This document shows, one piece after another, positions 54,681-62,201 of a stretch of DNA of 64,000 nt. Origin of the DNA: Massilia pinisoli. GTDB taxonomy: Bacteria; Pseudomonadota; Gammaproteobacteria; Burkholderiales; Burkholderiaceae_D. Location: positions 1 through 64,000 of the forward strand of contig NZ_JANUGW010000024.1 in NCBI RefSeq assembly GCF_024753285.1. Reading direction: 5' to 3'. Numbering within the stretch: the first letter of the stretch is position 1; each line of letters starts with the position of its first letter. A program made the translations under genes and the position numbers. Under the pieces are notes generated by a model. That model saw only the letters and a program-made list of their open reading frames with translations, made no database searches and was not told the DNA's origin.

Positions 54681-54781
54681 GTCCAGCAAGGCACTTTGCC
54701 GGGTTGAACGGCAGCTTTTTTTCGTCATGCCGTCTCGCCTTCACTTCACCGTTCACGCATGCTCTCCCGGCTGCCTAATCC

Positions 54782-54819
54782 AAAAAAAGGGCGTTGCCGG
54801 TATGAACCGAGCAACGCCC
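54782..54819 (-). terminator. Intrinsic terminator of TonB-dependent receptor gene
   Basis: On the minus strand GGGCGTTGC (54819-54811) pairs with GCAACGCCC (54797-54789) around a 13-base loop and runs straight into seven T residues (54788-54782). It lies 35 bp past the receptor stop. Confidence 0.85.
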
Positions 54820-54853
54820 TGTCTTGCTGGCGGATCGTTTTGACCGTCGAGGT

Positions 54854-57712
54854 TTACAGCTTCCAGTGAACTGCAGCCGAGACCGAACGTCCGATCTGGA
54901 GCGTACCGAAATTCGTCAGCTGCGCGTTACCCGCAGTGCCGAAGTGGTAGTACGCCTGTTGCACTTCGTTGGTCAGGTTGACACCACTGATATCGAACGA
55001 CATGTTGTCGTTGATCTTGTAGGAGATCTGCATGTCCACGCTCTTTTCCGGATGACGCCAGATACCGATCGGATTGGCAAACAGGGCGGCTTCGTTGGTG
55101 GCCAGGAAGCCGGAGCGCCAGACCTGGGACAAGCGCGCGCTGATCGGGCCTTTTTCATAAGCCAGCGTGGCGTTGTACGACTTGTTGGACACGCCGAAGA
55201 ACGGTGTCTCGAGCTGCGAGACGATGATGCCGGCATCATTGGCCTCGGGCACGTTCTGCGACGACGTGAGTCGCGTATAGCTGCCCTGGATGCCCAGACC
55301 GTCCAGCACGCTCGGCAGCCACTTCGGGAAGTAGATCAAGCCGAGCTCGGCGCCCTTCATGGTGCCGTTCGAGGCGTTGGTCGGCGAGGTAATGACGTAG
55401 TCATAGCCGTTCGTATGGTCGCCGCCTCCGGTCGAGTTACGGTACGGATCGTTCGCCGGATCGACGTGAACCCTGCGACGCAAGGGCACGACCAGGCCGT
55501 CGATCTTGCGCTTGAACAGCGTGCCGTAGAGTGCACTGTCCTTCTGGAAATACCATTCAGCCGTCAGGTCGAGGTTCTTCGACTGCGTCGGTTTCAGGTC
55601 CGGATTGCCGCCGCTGCCCGAGCCATAACCAACCCGCGACACGTCGTCGGCGAGTTGATAGACAGGATTCAGATCACCGAAGTTCGGGCGGCGCAGCGTT
55701 TCACCGTAGTTGGCGCGCACCATGACGTCCTTGGATGGCTCGTAAATCAGGGTCATGCTCGGCAGCAGCTTGCTCGTCGACTTGCTGGCGCCGGTCGGCG
55801 TGACGGCCTTGGTGGTGGCATCCACCTTGTAGAACGTCATGTCGGTTTTGACCTTGACGTAGCGCACGCCGAAATTGCCGCGCAGGGGATGGCCGAACAG
55901 CTCGTTCTGGGTATTCCCCATCACGAACAGGTTGGTCGTCTTTTCATCGACCTCGAACGTCTTCTGCAAGCGCAGTTGGTCCGTCGTCATGAAGTTCGCG
56001 TCGACCGAGTGATAAAGGTTACGCCAGTCGTCGATATGGTCGCGGATGTAGTAGGCATTCGGCTCGATCCACGAGCGCGGAACGTCCGAGATGTCCGTGC
56101 CGAAGTTCGCGTTGGTGGAGGAATACGCCGGGTCCAGCGAGCCGAGGTTGCGGCCCAGGAAGGCCGATTGCGTGCGGTTGGCCTCCGACGCCTTGCGGTC
56201 GTCGAAGCGCGCGCCGAAGTGGATCGTCTCCAGCGCACCCCAGTCGGCATCAAAGATGCCCGACAGATTGGCCGTCGCGGCGCTGCCCTTGTTGCGGTTG
56301 GCGTTATCGTAGAACTGCGCGACATTCCACTTGGTCGGGTCGACCAGGTCGGCATCGTTATTGAAATGGAACGACGTGTTATTGCTGCCGTCATTGAAGT
56401 TGACGTTGATGGACGGCGCGACGCGATCGATCCGGGTGGCCGTGAATTCCGAGTGGAAGGTGCTGGTCTGGTACGACAGATCACCGTCCAGCTTCAGACG
56501 GTCGCCAACGTTCCACTTGCCGTTCAGCGCATATACGTAGGAATCCGTTGCCGAGGTGGTGTAGTCGCCGCTGTTGAAGCCATAGACGTTATTGACCGTA
56601 CGGCTCCTGATGACGTTCGTTCCCGGGAAGGTCGTGATCGAGCCCGCAGGGTTGCTGCCGAGATCGCCCCACCAGTCGACAAAGCTGAACAGCAACTGGT
56701 TGAAGGTCTTGTTACGATAACCGTTGTACATCGATTCGAAGGTGTAGACCGAATCGCTGTTCGGTTTCCACTGCAAGGCGATATTGGCGGCAGGACGTTC
56801 ACGCTCTCCCTTGAGGTCGCTCTGGAAAACGGCGTCACGCGACAGGTAATAAGGATACGCTTTGCCGTTGAAATCCAGCGTCGAACCGGCAGCCATCGGC
56901 AAGCCGGTACGGGTACCAGGCGCCCAGACTTTATTGTCGAAGATGCGCTGCAGGGGCGTATAACCTGCGGGATCTTCGGCGGCATTGGGGCTGACAAACG
57001 GCACCATCGCACCCGGCGCCACGCTTTCATTGCGGTATTTCGTCTTGGTATCCGACAGATTGACCAGGGCACCGAATTCGCCGGCGTCGGTTTTCCAGCG
57101 GTTACTTAACAAGGCGCTGAGCTGCGGGTTCGCCTTTTTCGCGGGTTCGAGATAGGTTTCACGCGCCGAAAGCGAAATTTTCGCACCCTTGAAATCGAAC
57201 GGACGCAGCGACTTGACGTCAATCTGTCCTGCGATCCCGGTTTCCAACTGGCTGGCGTCGCGCGTCTTGTAGACGTCGATCTGGCGGACCAGGGTCGACG
57301 GAATGTCCTGGAGCGCGACCTGCGCGCCGGATGCGGTAAAAATCGTGCGGCCGTTCCAGGTGGTCTGGACGTCGGGCATACCACGGATGGACAGGGTGCC
57401 GACCTCGCCGCCGGCGCGGTCGGTGACCTGGATACCCGTCACGCGCTGCAGCGCTTCGACGACGTTGTTGTCGGGCAGTTTGCCGATGTCTTCGGCGACG
57501 ATCGATTCCACGACCTGGTCGTTGGTGCGCTTGAGCGCCAGACTCTTGCTCAGCGATGCCCTGAGGCCCGTGACGACCACGGTTTCGACCGGCTCGGTCT
57601 TGTCGGCGGCCGCTTGCGCCCATACCGAGGCGCTTGTGAGCAGGCCGGCGCCCATCAGGGCAGTCACGCTCAGCTTCAAGACCAATGGACGTGCAGATGC
57701 TTGCGATTTCAT
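54854..57712 (-). CDS. TonB-dependent receptor (large, carbohydrate-type)
   Basis: A 952-residue outer-membrane transporter. Residues 1-32 form a signal peptide ending VWA-Q. A TonB-box-like ETVVVTGLRASL follows (about residues 43-54). The plug domain (about 60-180) contains VVEALQRVTGIQVTDRAGGE and SIRGMPDVQTTWNGR. The rest is a 22-strand barrel ending in SVSAAVHWKL. The LRASLSKSLALKR...VVESIVAEDIGKLPD opening is typical of TIGR01782-type receptors that import oligosaccharides in Caulobacter and Xanthomonas relatives. CAGGAGACGT precedes the ATG. The operator-like IR at 57818-57833 suggests LacI-type control. Confidence 0.92.
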   Translation of the reverse strand: MKSQASARPLVLKLSVTALMGAGLLTSASVWAQAAADKTEPVETVVVTGLRASLSKSLALKRTNDQVVESIVAEDIGKLPDNNVVEALQRVTGIQVTDRAGGEVGTLSIRGMPDVQTTWNGRTIFTASGAQVALQDIPSTLVRQIDVYKTRDASQLETGIAGQIDVKSLRPFDFKGAKISLSARETYLEPAKKANPQLSALLSNRWKTDAGEFGALVNLSDTKTKYRNESVAPGAMVPFVSPNAAEDPAGYTPLQRIFDNKVWAPGTRTGLPMAAGSTLDFNGKAYPYYLSRDAVFQSDLKGERERPAANIALQWKPNSDSVYTFESMYNGYRNKTFNQLLFSFVDWWGDLGSNPAGSITTFPGTNVIRSRTVNNVYGFNSGDYTTSATDSYVYALNGKWNVGDRLKLDGDLSYQTSTFHSEFTATRIDRVAPSINVNFNDGSNNTSFHFNNDADLVDPTKWNVAQFYDNANRNKGSAATANLSGIFDADWGALETIHFGARFDDRKASEANRTQSAFLGRNLGSLDPAYSSTNANFGTDISDVPRSWIEPNAYYIRDHIDDWRNLYHSVDANFMTTDQLRLQKTFEVDEKTTNLFVMGNTQNELFGHPLRGNFGVRYVKVKTDMTFYKVDATTKAVTPTGASKSTSKLLPSMTLIYEPSKDVMVRANYGETLRRPNFGDLNPVYQLADDVSRVGYGSGSGGNPDLKPTQSKNLDLTAEWYFQKDSALYGTLFKRKIDGLVVPLRRRVHVDPANDPYRNSTGGGDHTNGYDYVITSPTNASNGTMKGAELGLIYFPKWLPSVLDGLGIQGSYTRLTSSQNVPEANDAGIIVSQLETPFFGVSNKSYNATLAYEKGPISARLSQVWRSGFLATNEAALFANPIGIWRHPEKSVDMQISYKINDNMSFDISGVNLTNEVQQAYYHFGTAGNAQLTNFGTLQIGRSVSAAVHWKL

Positions 57713-58073
57713 ACGTCTCCTGTATTTGTAGTTATGAAAATTTACTTCCCAACCTGGCTGTTAAATCATGTTAGAGACCCAGCGATTATCGATCCAATCA
57801 ATTTTTCTGGGTTTCTCATATCGATTTCGATATCAACATAGTCTGTTTGACAACAAATGCTGGCATGCATTTTGCATACAGAAAATGGCCAAAAAGCACG
57901 TTTTACAGAGGGGAAAACAGTGCCGAGAGGAAGGGAAAACGAGCGTGATCAGCCGCAATGAGTAAAGCGATCACGAAGCGGAGAAATCAAGCGGCCGCCA
58001 AGGCCGTGCGGGTCGGAACGTAGCGGATCGGCAACAAACGTGTCTTTCCGGATGACGTGAGTTGACGCACCAG
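57713..58073. promoter_or_regulatory. Control region of the 952-residue TonB receptor
   Basis: A 361 bp stretch. On the minus strand TTGTCA (57853-57848) is a -35 candidate. The inverted repeat ATATCGA-TT-TCGATAT (57818-57833) lies where a -10 or transcription start would be, so a bound repressor would block the receptor promoter. A second ATCGAT core lies at 57788-57793. The far half (about 57900-58073) shows nothing I can identify. Confidence 0.5.
57818..57833. promoter_or_regulatory. ATCGA-type inverted repeat, putative LacI-family operator
   Basis: Arms ATATCGA and TCGATAT are exact inverted repeats separated by TT. The ATCGA half-site is shared with the palindrome upstream of the lacI-type gene. 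Confidence 0.5.
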
Positions 58074-58274
58074 TCAATGGGTGGGATTGCTGCTGTTCAA
58101 CCCGAGGTAGCGTCCGTCCTGGTCGACGTGCGTTGGGTCGACATCCATCTCGCTGTCCGGCACGGCAGTCAGCTTGTTGCGGATGATGAATTCCATCGTC
58201 GCGTAAGCATGCGATAACGTCGCGTCATTGTCGATCGGCTGCTGCGCGAAACGGTAGACTTTTACGGCGGTCAT
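58074..58274 (-). CDS. Small conserved-looking hypothetical protein (66 aa)
   Basis: The frame reads MTAVKVYRFAQQPIDNDATL, then SHAYATMEFIIRNKLTAVPD and ends SEMDVDPTHVDQDGRYLGLN SSNPTH. A near-perfect ribosome site (CCGGAGGTATCG) directly precedes the ATG, which makes translation likely. The fold looks like one helix with short strands; no signal peptide or membrane segment is visible. I do not recognise a family. It sits alone between the two receptor genes, reading the same way. Confidence 0.7.
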   Translation of the reverse strand: MTAVKVYRFAQQPIDNDATLSHAYATMEFIIRNKLTAVPDSEMDVDPTHVDQDGRYLGLNSSNPTH

Positions 58275-58356
58275 CGATACCTCCGGTGCGGGCCTGGGCA
58301 GGTCGCCTTTCCTTCACAGGCTAGCATCAAATGGCGCGAGTCATACGGCGACGAGC

Positions 58357-58382
58357 AAAAAAAAGCGGGACCGAAGTCCCGC
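58357..58382 (-). terminator. Intrinsic terminator of the second TonB receptor gene
   Basis: On the minus strand GCGGGAC (58382-58376) and GTCCCGC (58371-58365) pair around the tetraloop TTCG, followed by eight T residues (58364-58357). A textbook terminator 34 bp past the receptor stop. Confidence 0.92.
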
Positions 58383-58416
58383 CAAGAGGGTACAGCAGAA
58401 GAGGAGAAGCGCTACA

Positions 58417-60903
58417 TCAGAAACGGTAGGTCAGCGAAGCCTCCCACGCGCGGCCGAAGATAGGACGGGCGTTGATGGGCCCAACGCTGGCGCCGACGAG
58501 GCGCGAGTTACCTTCGGTCAGGCCCAGCGCGTTGTTGACGTTCGTGCCCGTGACGCGGAATTCCAGCTTGTCCGACAGCTCGGCCAGGATGCCCAGGTCC
58601 AGCGTGTTATACGACGGCAGGTACTGGGTGTTCTGCTGGTCCGCCCAGCGCGCGCCCACGTGCGCGTACGTGCCGTAGAAGCGCAGCGAAGCGACGCCCG
58701 GCGCGTAGTCGCCGATCGGCAGACGGTAGCTCGGCGAGAAGCGGTACTGGAACTTCGGCTGGCGCTGCACCTGGTTGCCGGAGATGGATGGGTTGTCCTT
58801 GTACGTGGAGTCCTGCCAGTCGCCCGTCAGCTGCAGTTGCAGGCCAGTGATGGGGCGCACGGCGAGTTCGAATTCCACGCCCTTGCCGTGCGAGCCGCTC
58901 ACCGAATACAGCACGCCGTTCGTCGTGATCTGCTGGAACGAGATGCCCGTGAAGTCCGTGTAGAACGCGTTCACGTACGCGCTGTACAGCGGCGTGGCCG
59001 TCTTGTAGCCGATCTCGTACTGCGTGACCTTCGGCGTCGGGACGCGGTTGCGGTCGTTCACGACGTCCTGGCTGCCGGCGTTGCGCAGGTCGTCGAAGTA
59101 GATGAACGTGTGGCCCTGATTGGCGCGCACGAACACGCTGGAATCCTTCGTCAGCTTGACCAGGCCGCCCGCGGTGAACGAGTTGGCGGTGTCGTCGCGC
59201 GACAGTCCCGTGAAGCTGCCGCTCGGCATCGAGGTGCCGTTGTTGTACACGGTCAGCGGATTGTTGTCCGTGTCGGCCGACGTCAGGTTCGAGATCGTGC
59301 CCGAGATGTGCTGCTTCTCGTGGCGCATGCCGGCATCGACCTTGATGCGGTCGTTGATGCGCCATTCGTCGGCGAGGAATACCGCCGTGTTGTGGCCGTC
59401 GTACGATGCCACCGGTGCGTAGAACACGTTGCCGTCCGTGCCGTTCTTGGCGATGACGGCACCGTTGTTCAGCTGGACGTTGATGAGGCGCGCGTTCGGC
59501 GTCGCCGTCATCAGGTGGCTGTTGCCGAGGTACCAGACGTCGTGCGACGAGTAGTTCGCCACGTAGGCGCCGGCCGTGATCGTGTTGTTGTAGCCGATGT
59601 CGCGGCTGACGCGGAATTCGTCCGTGAACGAGCGCAGCTTCTTCTCGACGGCCCACAGGCCCGCCTGCACGACTTGCTGATCCGCCGCGACGGCGCCGCC
59701 GCCGTTGACGTACGTGATGGCGCCGCTCGTGGCCGGCGCGCCGGCCGCCGCCAGTACGGCCGCGTTGCCGTTGCTCGATGCGATGGCCTGGCTGACGTAG
59801 TCGGCCGCGCTCAGCGGGTTGTTACCCGTGAACATGGCGATCGTGTTCAGGTCGCCCTTGAAGTAGTTGAACTTGTTCGACACGTCCCAGCCGTTCAGCT
59901 TCTGCTGGAAGTCGGCGCCGATCAGGTTCGACGACAGGCCGCGGCCGTCGCCCAGGTCGTACGTCAGCGTCTTGCCCGGACCCGCTTCCACCGTGAAGTT
60001 GCGCATCTCGTTGCTCATCAGGGTGCCGCGCAGCGGGTCGAAGCCGGGGAACGACGAGATCGTGTGGCCGTTGTTCGACGAGATCAGCGGCACGCCCGTG
60101 TAGAACGCGTTCTTGTCCGACGTGGAGCGGGCGTACACGGTCAGCTCGCCCTGGTCCAGCTTGCGGGTGAGCGATGCGGACAGCTGGCCGCCGTCGTCCG
60201 CCGGGAAGCCCGCGTCGCGCACGCCGTTCGTCGTGCGGTAGAAGCCGCCGATCATGCCGTACCAGCCGTCGGCGATCTTGCCGCTGTAGACGCCGTCGAA
60301 GCGGCGCAGGCTGCCCGTGCCCGTCGTGAAGCGCAGGCTGCCTTCCGGCGTGTCGCCGCCTTTCTTCATGATGAAGTTCATCGTGGCGCCCGGCTGGCCG
60401 CTCGAGTAGATGGTGCTCGGGCCGCCGCGCAGCACTTCCACGCGCTCGATCGTGTCGTCGAGGCGGAAGGCGGACGAGCCTTCGAAGAACGACAGCACGG
60501 GAACCGGATAGATCGGGTTGCCATTCATCTGTACGGAGACGAACGGCGAGTCGCTGCCCGACGGGAAGCCGCGCACCTCGATGTTGGCGCCGGACTGGCC
60601 GCCCGTCGCCTCGGCGTACACGCCCGGCACGATCTTCAGCACGTCCGCGGTGCTGGACGGGGCGGCCTGCTTCAGCTGCTCTTCCGTCGCCGTCGTGATC
60701 GAAAAGCTCGTGTCGATCTTGCGCGTACCGGAGGCCGATGCCGTACCGGTCACGACGACTTGCTGGATCTCGTTCTGGACCGCGGGCGCAGGCGAAGCCT
60801 GCTGGGCGCTGGCCTCGGACTGGGCCACGAGCGCGAGGACGGCGAGGGCGACTGCCGACAGTTGCGGGAACTGCATGGTGTTTTTCAGCATTGGGCTGTT
60901 CAT
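58417..60903 (-). CDS. TonB-dependent siderophore/sugar-type receptor
   Basis: An 828-residue outer-membrane receptor. Residues 1-33 form a signal peptide ending ASA-Q. The TonB box EIQQVVVTGTA lies near residues 45-55. The plug domain holds STADVLKIVPGVYAEATGGQ, ANIEVRGFPSGSDSPFVSVQ and TIERVEVLRGGPSTIYSSGQ. The barrel ends GRAWEASLTYRF with C-terminal Phe, as expected for BamA-dependent insertion. It is divergent from the lacI-type gene with two operator-like sites between, so carbohydrate import under LacI control is the favoured role. Plug layout is also compatible with siderophore receptors. Confidence 0.9.
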   Translation of the reverse strand: MNSPMLKNTMQFPQLSAVALAVLALVAQSEASAQQASPAPAVQNEIQQVVVTGTASASGTRKIDTSFSITTATEEQLKQAAPSSTADVLKIVPGVYAEATGGQSGANIEVRGFPSGSDSPFVSVQMNGNPIYPVPVLSFFEGSSAFRLDDTIERVEVLRGGPSTIYSSGQPGATMNFIMKKGGDTPEGSLRFTTGTGSLRRFDGVYSGKIADGWYGMIGGFYRTTNGVRDAGFPADDGGQLSASLTRKLDQGELTVYARSTSDKNAFYTGVPLISSNNGHTISSFPGFDPLRGTLMSNEMRNFTVEAGPGKTLTYDLGDGRGLSSNLIGADFQQKLNGWDVSNKFNYFKGDLNTIAMFTGNNPLSAADYVSQAIASSNGNAAVLAAAGAPATSGAITYVNGGGAVAADQQVVQAGLWAVEKKLRSFTDEFRVSRDIGYNNTITAGAYVANYSSHDVWYLGNSHLMTATPNARLINVQLNNGAVIAKNGTDGNVFYAPVASYDGHNTAVFLADEWRINDRIKVDAGMRHEKQHISGTISNLTSADTDNNPLTVYNNGTSMPSGSFTGLSRDDTANSFTAGGLVKLTKDSSVFVRANQGHTFIYFDDLRNAGSQDVVNDRNRVPTPKVTQYEIGYKTATPLYSAYVNAFYTDFTGISFQQITTNGVLYSVSGSHGKGVEFELAVRPITGLQLQLTGDWQDSTYKDNPSISGNQVQRQPKFQYRFSPSYRLPIGDYAPGVASLRFYGTYAHVGARWADQQNTQYLPSYNTLDLGILAELSDKLEFRVTGTNVNNALGLTEGNSRLVGASVGPINARPIFGRAWEASLTYRF

Positions 60904-61004
60904 ATTGTGCTCTCTGTGATTGGGACCTGGCTACGGGGCGTCTCCTCCCCGGTTTTCCCGTCGATTGATGAATCGATAAGGAAAGTGCGGCCATTGAAAC
61001 ATCG

Positions 61005-61042
61005 GATTGACATCGATGTCAATCAAAATGCTATCGATGTCA
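61005..61042. promoter_or_regulatory. Tandem LacI-type operators between receptor and regulator
   Basis: GATTGACATCGATGTCAATC (61005-61024) is a perfect 20 bp palindrome. A second, imperfect site TGCTATCGATGTCA lies at 61029-61042. The two ATCGAT cores are exactly 21 bp apart, two helical turns, so two dimers could bind on one face. The central C-G step is typical of LacI-family operators. Confidence 0.75.
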
Positions 61043-61071
61043 TTTTTTGTCGACACGGCAAAAAAATCTGT

Positions 61072-61077
61072 CATAAT
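61072..61077 (+). promoter_or_regulatory. Candidate -10 of the lacI-type gene
   Basis: CATAAT lies 56 bases before the lacI start and just downstream of the operators. A weak TTGTCG lies at 61047-61052, 19 bases upstream. Placement downstream of the palindromes fits autoregulation. Confidence 0.35.
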
Positions 61078-61133
61078 GCGGTCCGCTCAAGTAATCTGAT
61101 ATCGCTACCTCTGCAATACCGAAACGAACGAAC

Positions 61134-62141
61134 ATGGCGCACGCGAAGAAACCCCTGGCCGGCGAATCGGCCGTGACGATGGAAGACCTGGCGAAGATCG
61201 CCGGCGTCTCCACAATCACGGTATCGCGCGCCCTGCGCGACAGTCCGCTCGTGACGGACAACACGCGGGAAAAGATCCGCAAGATCGCGCAGGAACAGGG
61301 CTACCGCTTCAACATCAGCGCGCGCAACCTGCGCATGCGCCGGTCGTATTCCGTCGCCGTCGTCGTCGAGATGACGCCCGTGAAGGGCCGGCCGATGTCC
61401 GACCCGTATCCGCTCGAACTCCTGGGCGGCATCACGCAGGAACTCACGACGGCCGGCTACAGCGTCGTGCTCACGTCGAAGCAGTTGCTCGACACGGCCC
61501 CGGTGCAGGGCGCCGACGGCCTGATCCTGCTGGGCCAGGGCTCGCATGGCGAAGCGGTGAAAGCCTTGCAGCAGACCACGTTGCCGCTCGTCGTGTGGGG
61601 CGCGCCGGAAGAGGGCGCGACGTACACGGTCGTCGGTTCCGACAACCGCAAGGGCGGTGCCAGCGTCGCCGAGCGCTTCCTGGAGCAGGGCCGGCGCAAG
61701 CTGATTTTTGTCGGCGACGTCGACCACGCCGAGGTGCAGGAACGGTGCGCCGGTTTCATCGACGCGCTGTCCGGCCGCGCCACCGTGCACATTCTGCGCC
61801 CGAAGGCGTTCACGTTCGAAGCGGGCTTCGACTGCGTGACGTCGCTGTTGAAAAAGAAGAGCGGCCACAGCATCGACGGCTTGTTCGCCGCCAGCGACCT
61901 GCTCGCGATGGGCGCGATCCGCGCGCTGACGGAAGCGGGGCTGCGCGTGCCCGACGACATCTCCGTGATCGGCTACGACGACACGCCCGGCGCCGCCAGC
62001 TTCGTGCCGCCGCTGACGAGCGTTCACCAATACCTGCGCGACGGCGGCGTGCTGCTCGCGAAAAAAATGCTGGCCATGATCGAAGGCCAGCCGGCGCAGT
62101 CCGAAATGCTGCCCACCACGCTGATCGTCCGCCACACCTGA
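61134..62141 (+). CDS. LacI-family transcriptional regulator
   Basis: A 335-residue repressor. The HTH is VTMEDLAKIAGVSTITVSRALRDSPLVTDNTREKI, followed by the hinge helix ISARNLRMRR. The periplasmic-binding-like effector domain follows (about 70-330), with SVAVVVEMTP, DGLILLGQGSHGE and GLFAASDLLAMGAIRALTEAGLRVPDDISVIGYDD. The ligand is probably a disaccharide or its product, given the GH65 gene 60 bp downstream. Sites resembling its expected operator lie before this gene, before both receptors and at the GH65 start. Confidence 0.92.
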   Translation: MAHAKKPLAGESAVTMEDLAKIAGVSTITVSRALRDSPLVTDNTREKIRKIAQEQGYRFNISARNLRMRRSYSVAVVVEMTPVKGRPMSDPYPLELLGGITQELTTAGYSVVLTSKQLLDTAPVQGADGLILLGQGSHGEAVKALQQTTLPLVVWGAPEEGATYTVVGSDNRKGGASVAERFLEQGRRKLIFVGDVDHAEVQERCAGFIDALSGRATVHILRPKAFTFEAGFDCVTSLLKKKSGHSIDGLFAASDLLAMGAIRALTEAGLRVPDDISVIGYDDTPGAASFVPPLTSVHQYLRDGGVLLAKKMLAMIEGQPAQSEMLPTTLIVRHT

Positions 62142-62201
62142 TCGCCCATTACCACCGATAACGCTTGAATCCGCGCCCCGCGCACGAACGAGGAAACCGA
62201 A

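Larger units (their letters stand above)
54400..54853. other. Intergenic region with low-GC remnant and receptor terminator
   Basis: This 454 bp stretch separates the SPFH gene from the first TonB receptor. It has lower GC than its surroundings. It contains an open frame with protein-like character but no good start (54501-54680, listed separately), a short GCCG/CGGC hairpin followed by seven T residues (around 54698-54721) and the receptor terminator (54782-54819). No intact gene was recognised. Confidence 0.5.

Noticed and set aside
58660..61176. An 838-codon plus-strand frame opposite the second TonB receptor
   Set aside because: Valine/arginine/histidine-rich shadow; the receptor frame has signal peptide, plug motifs and terminal Phe.
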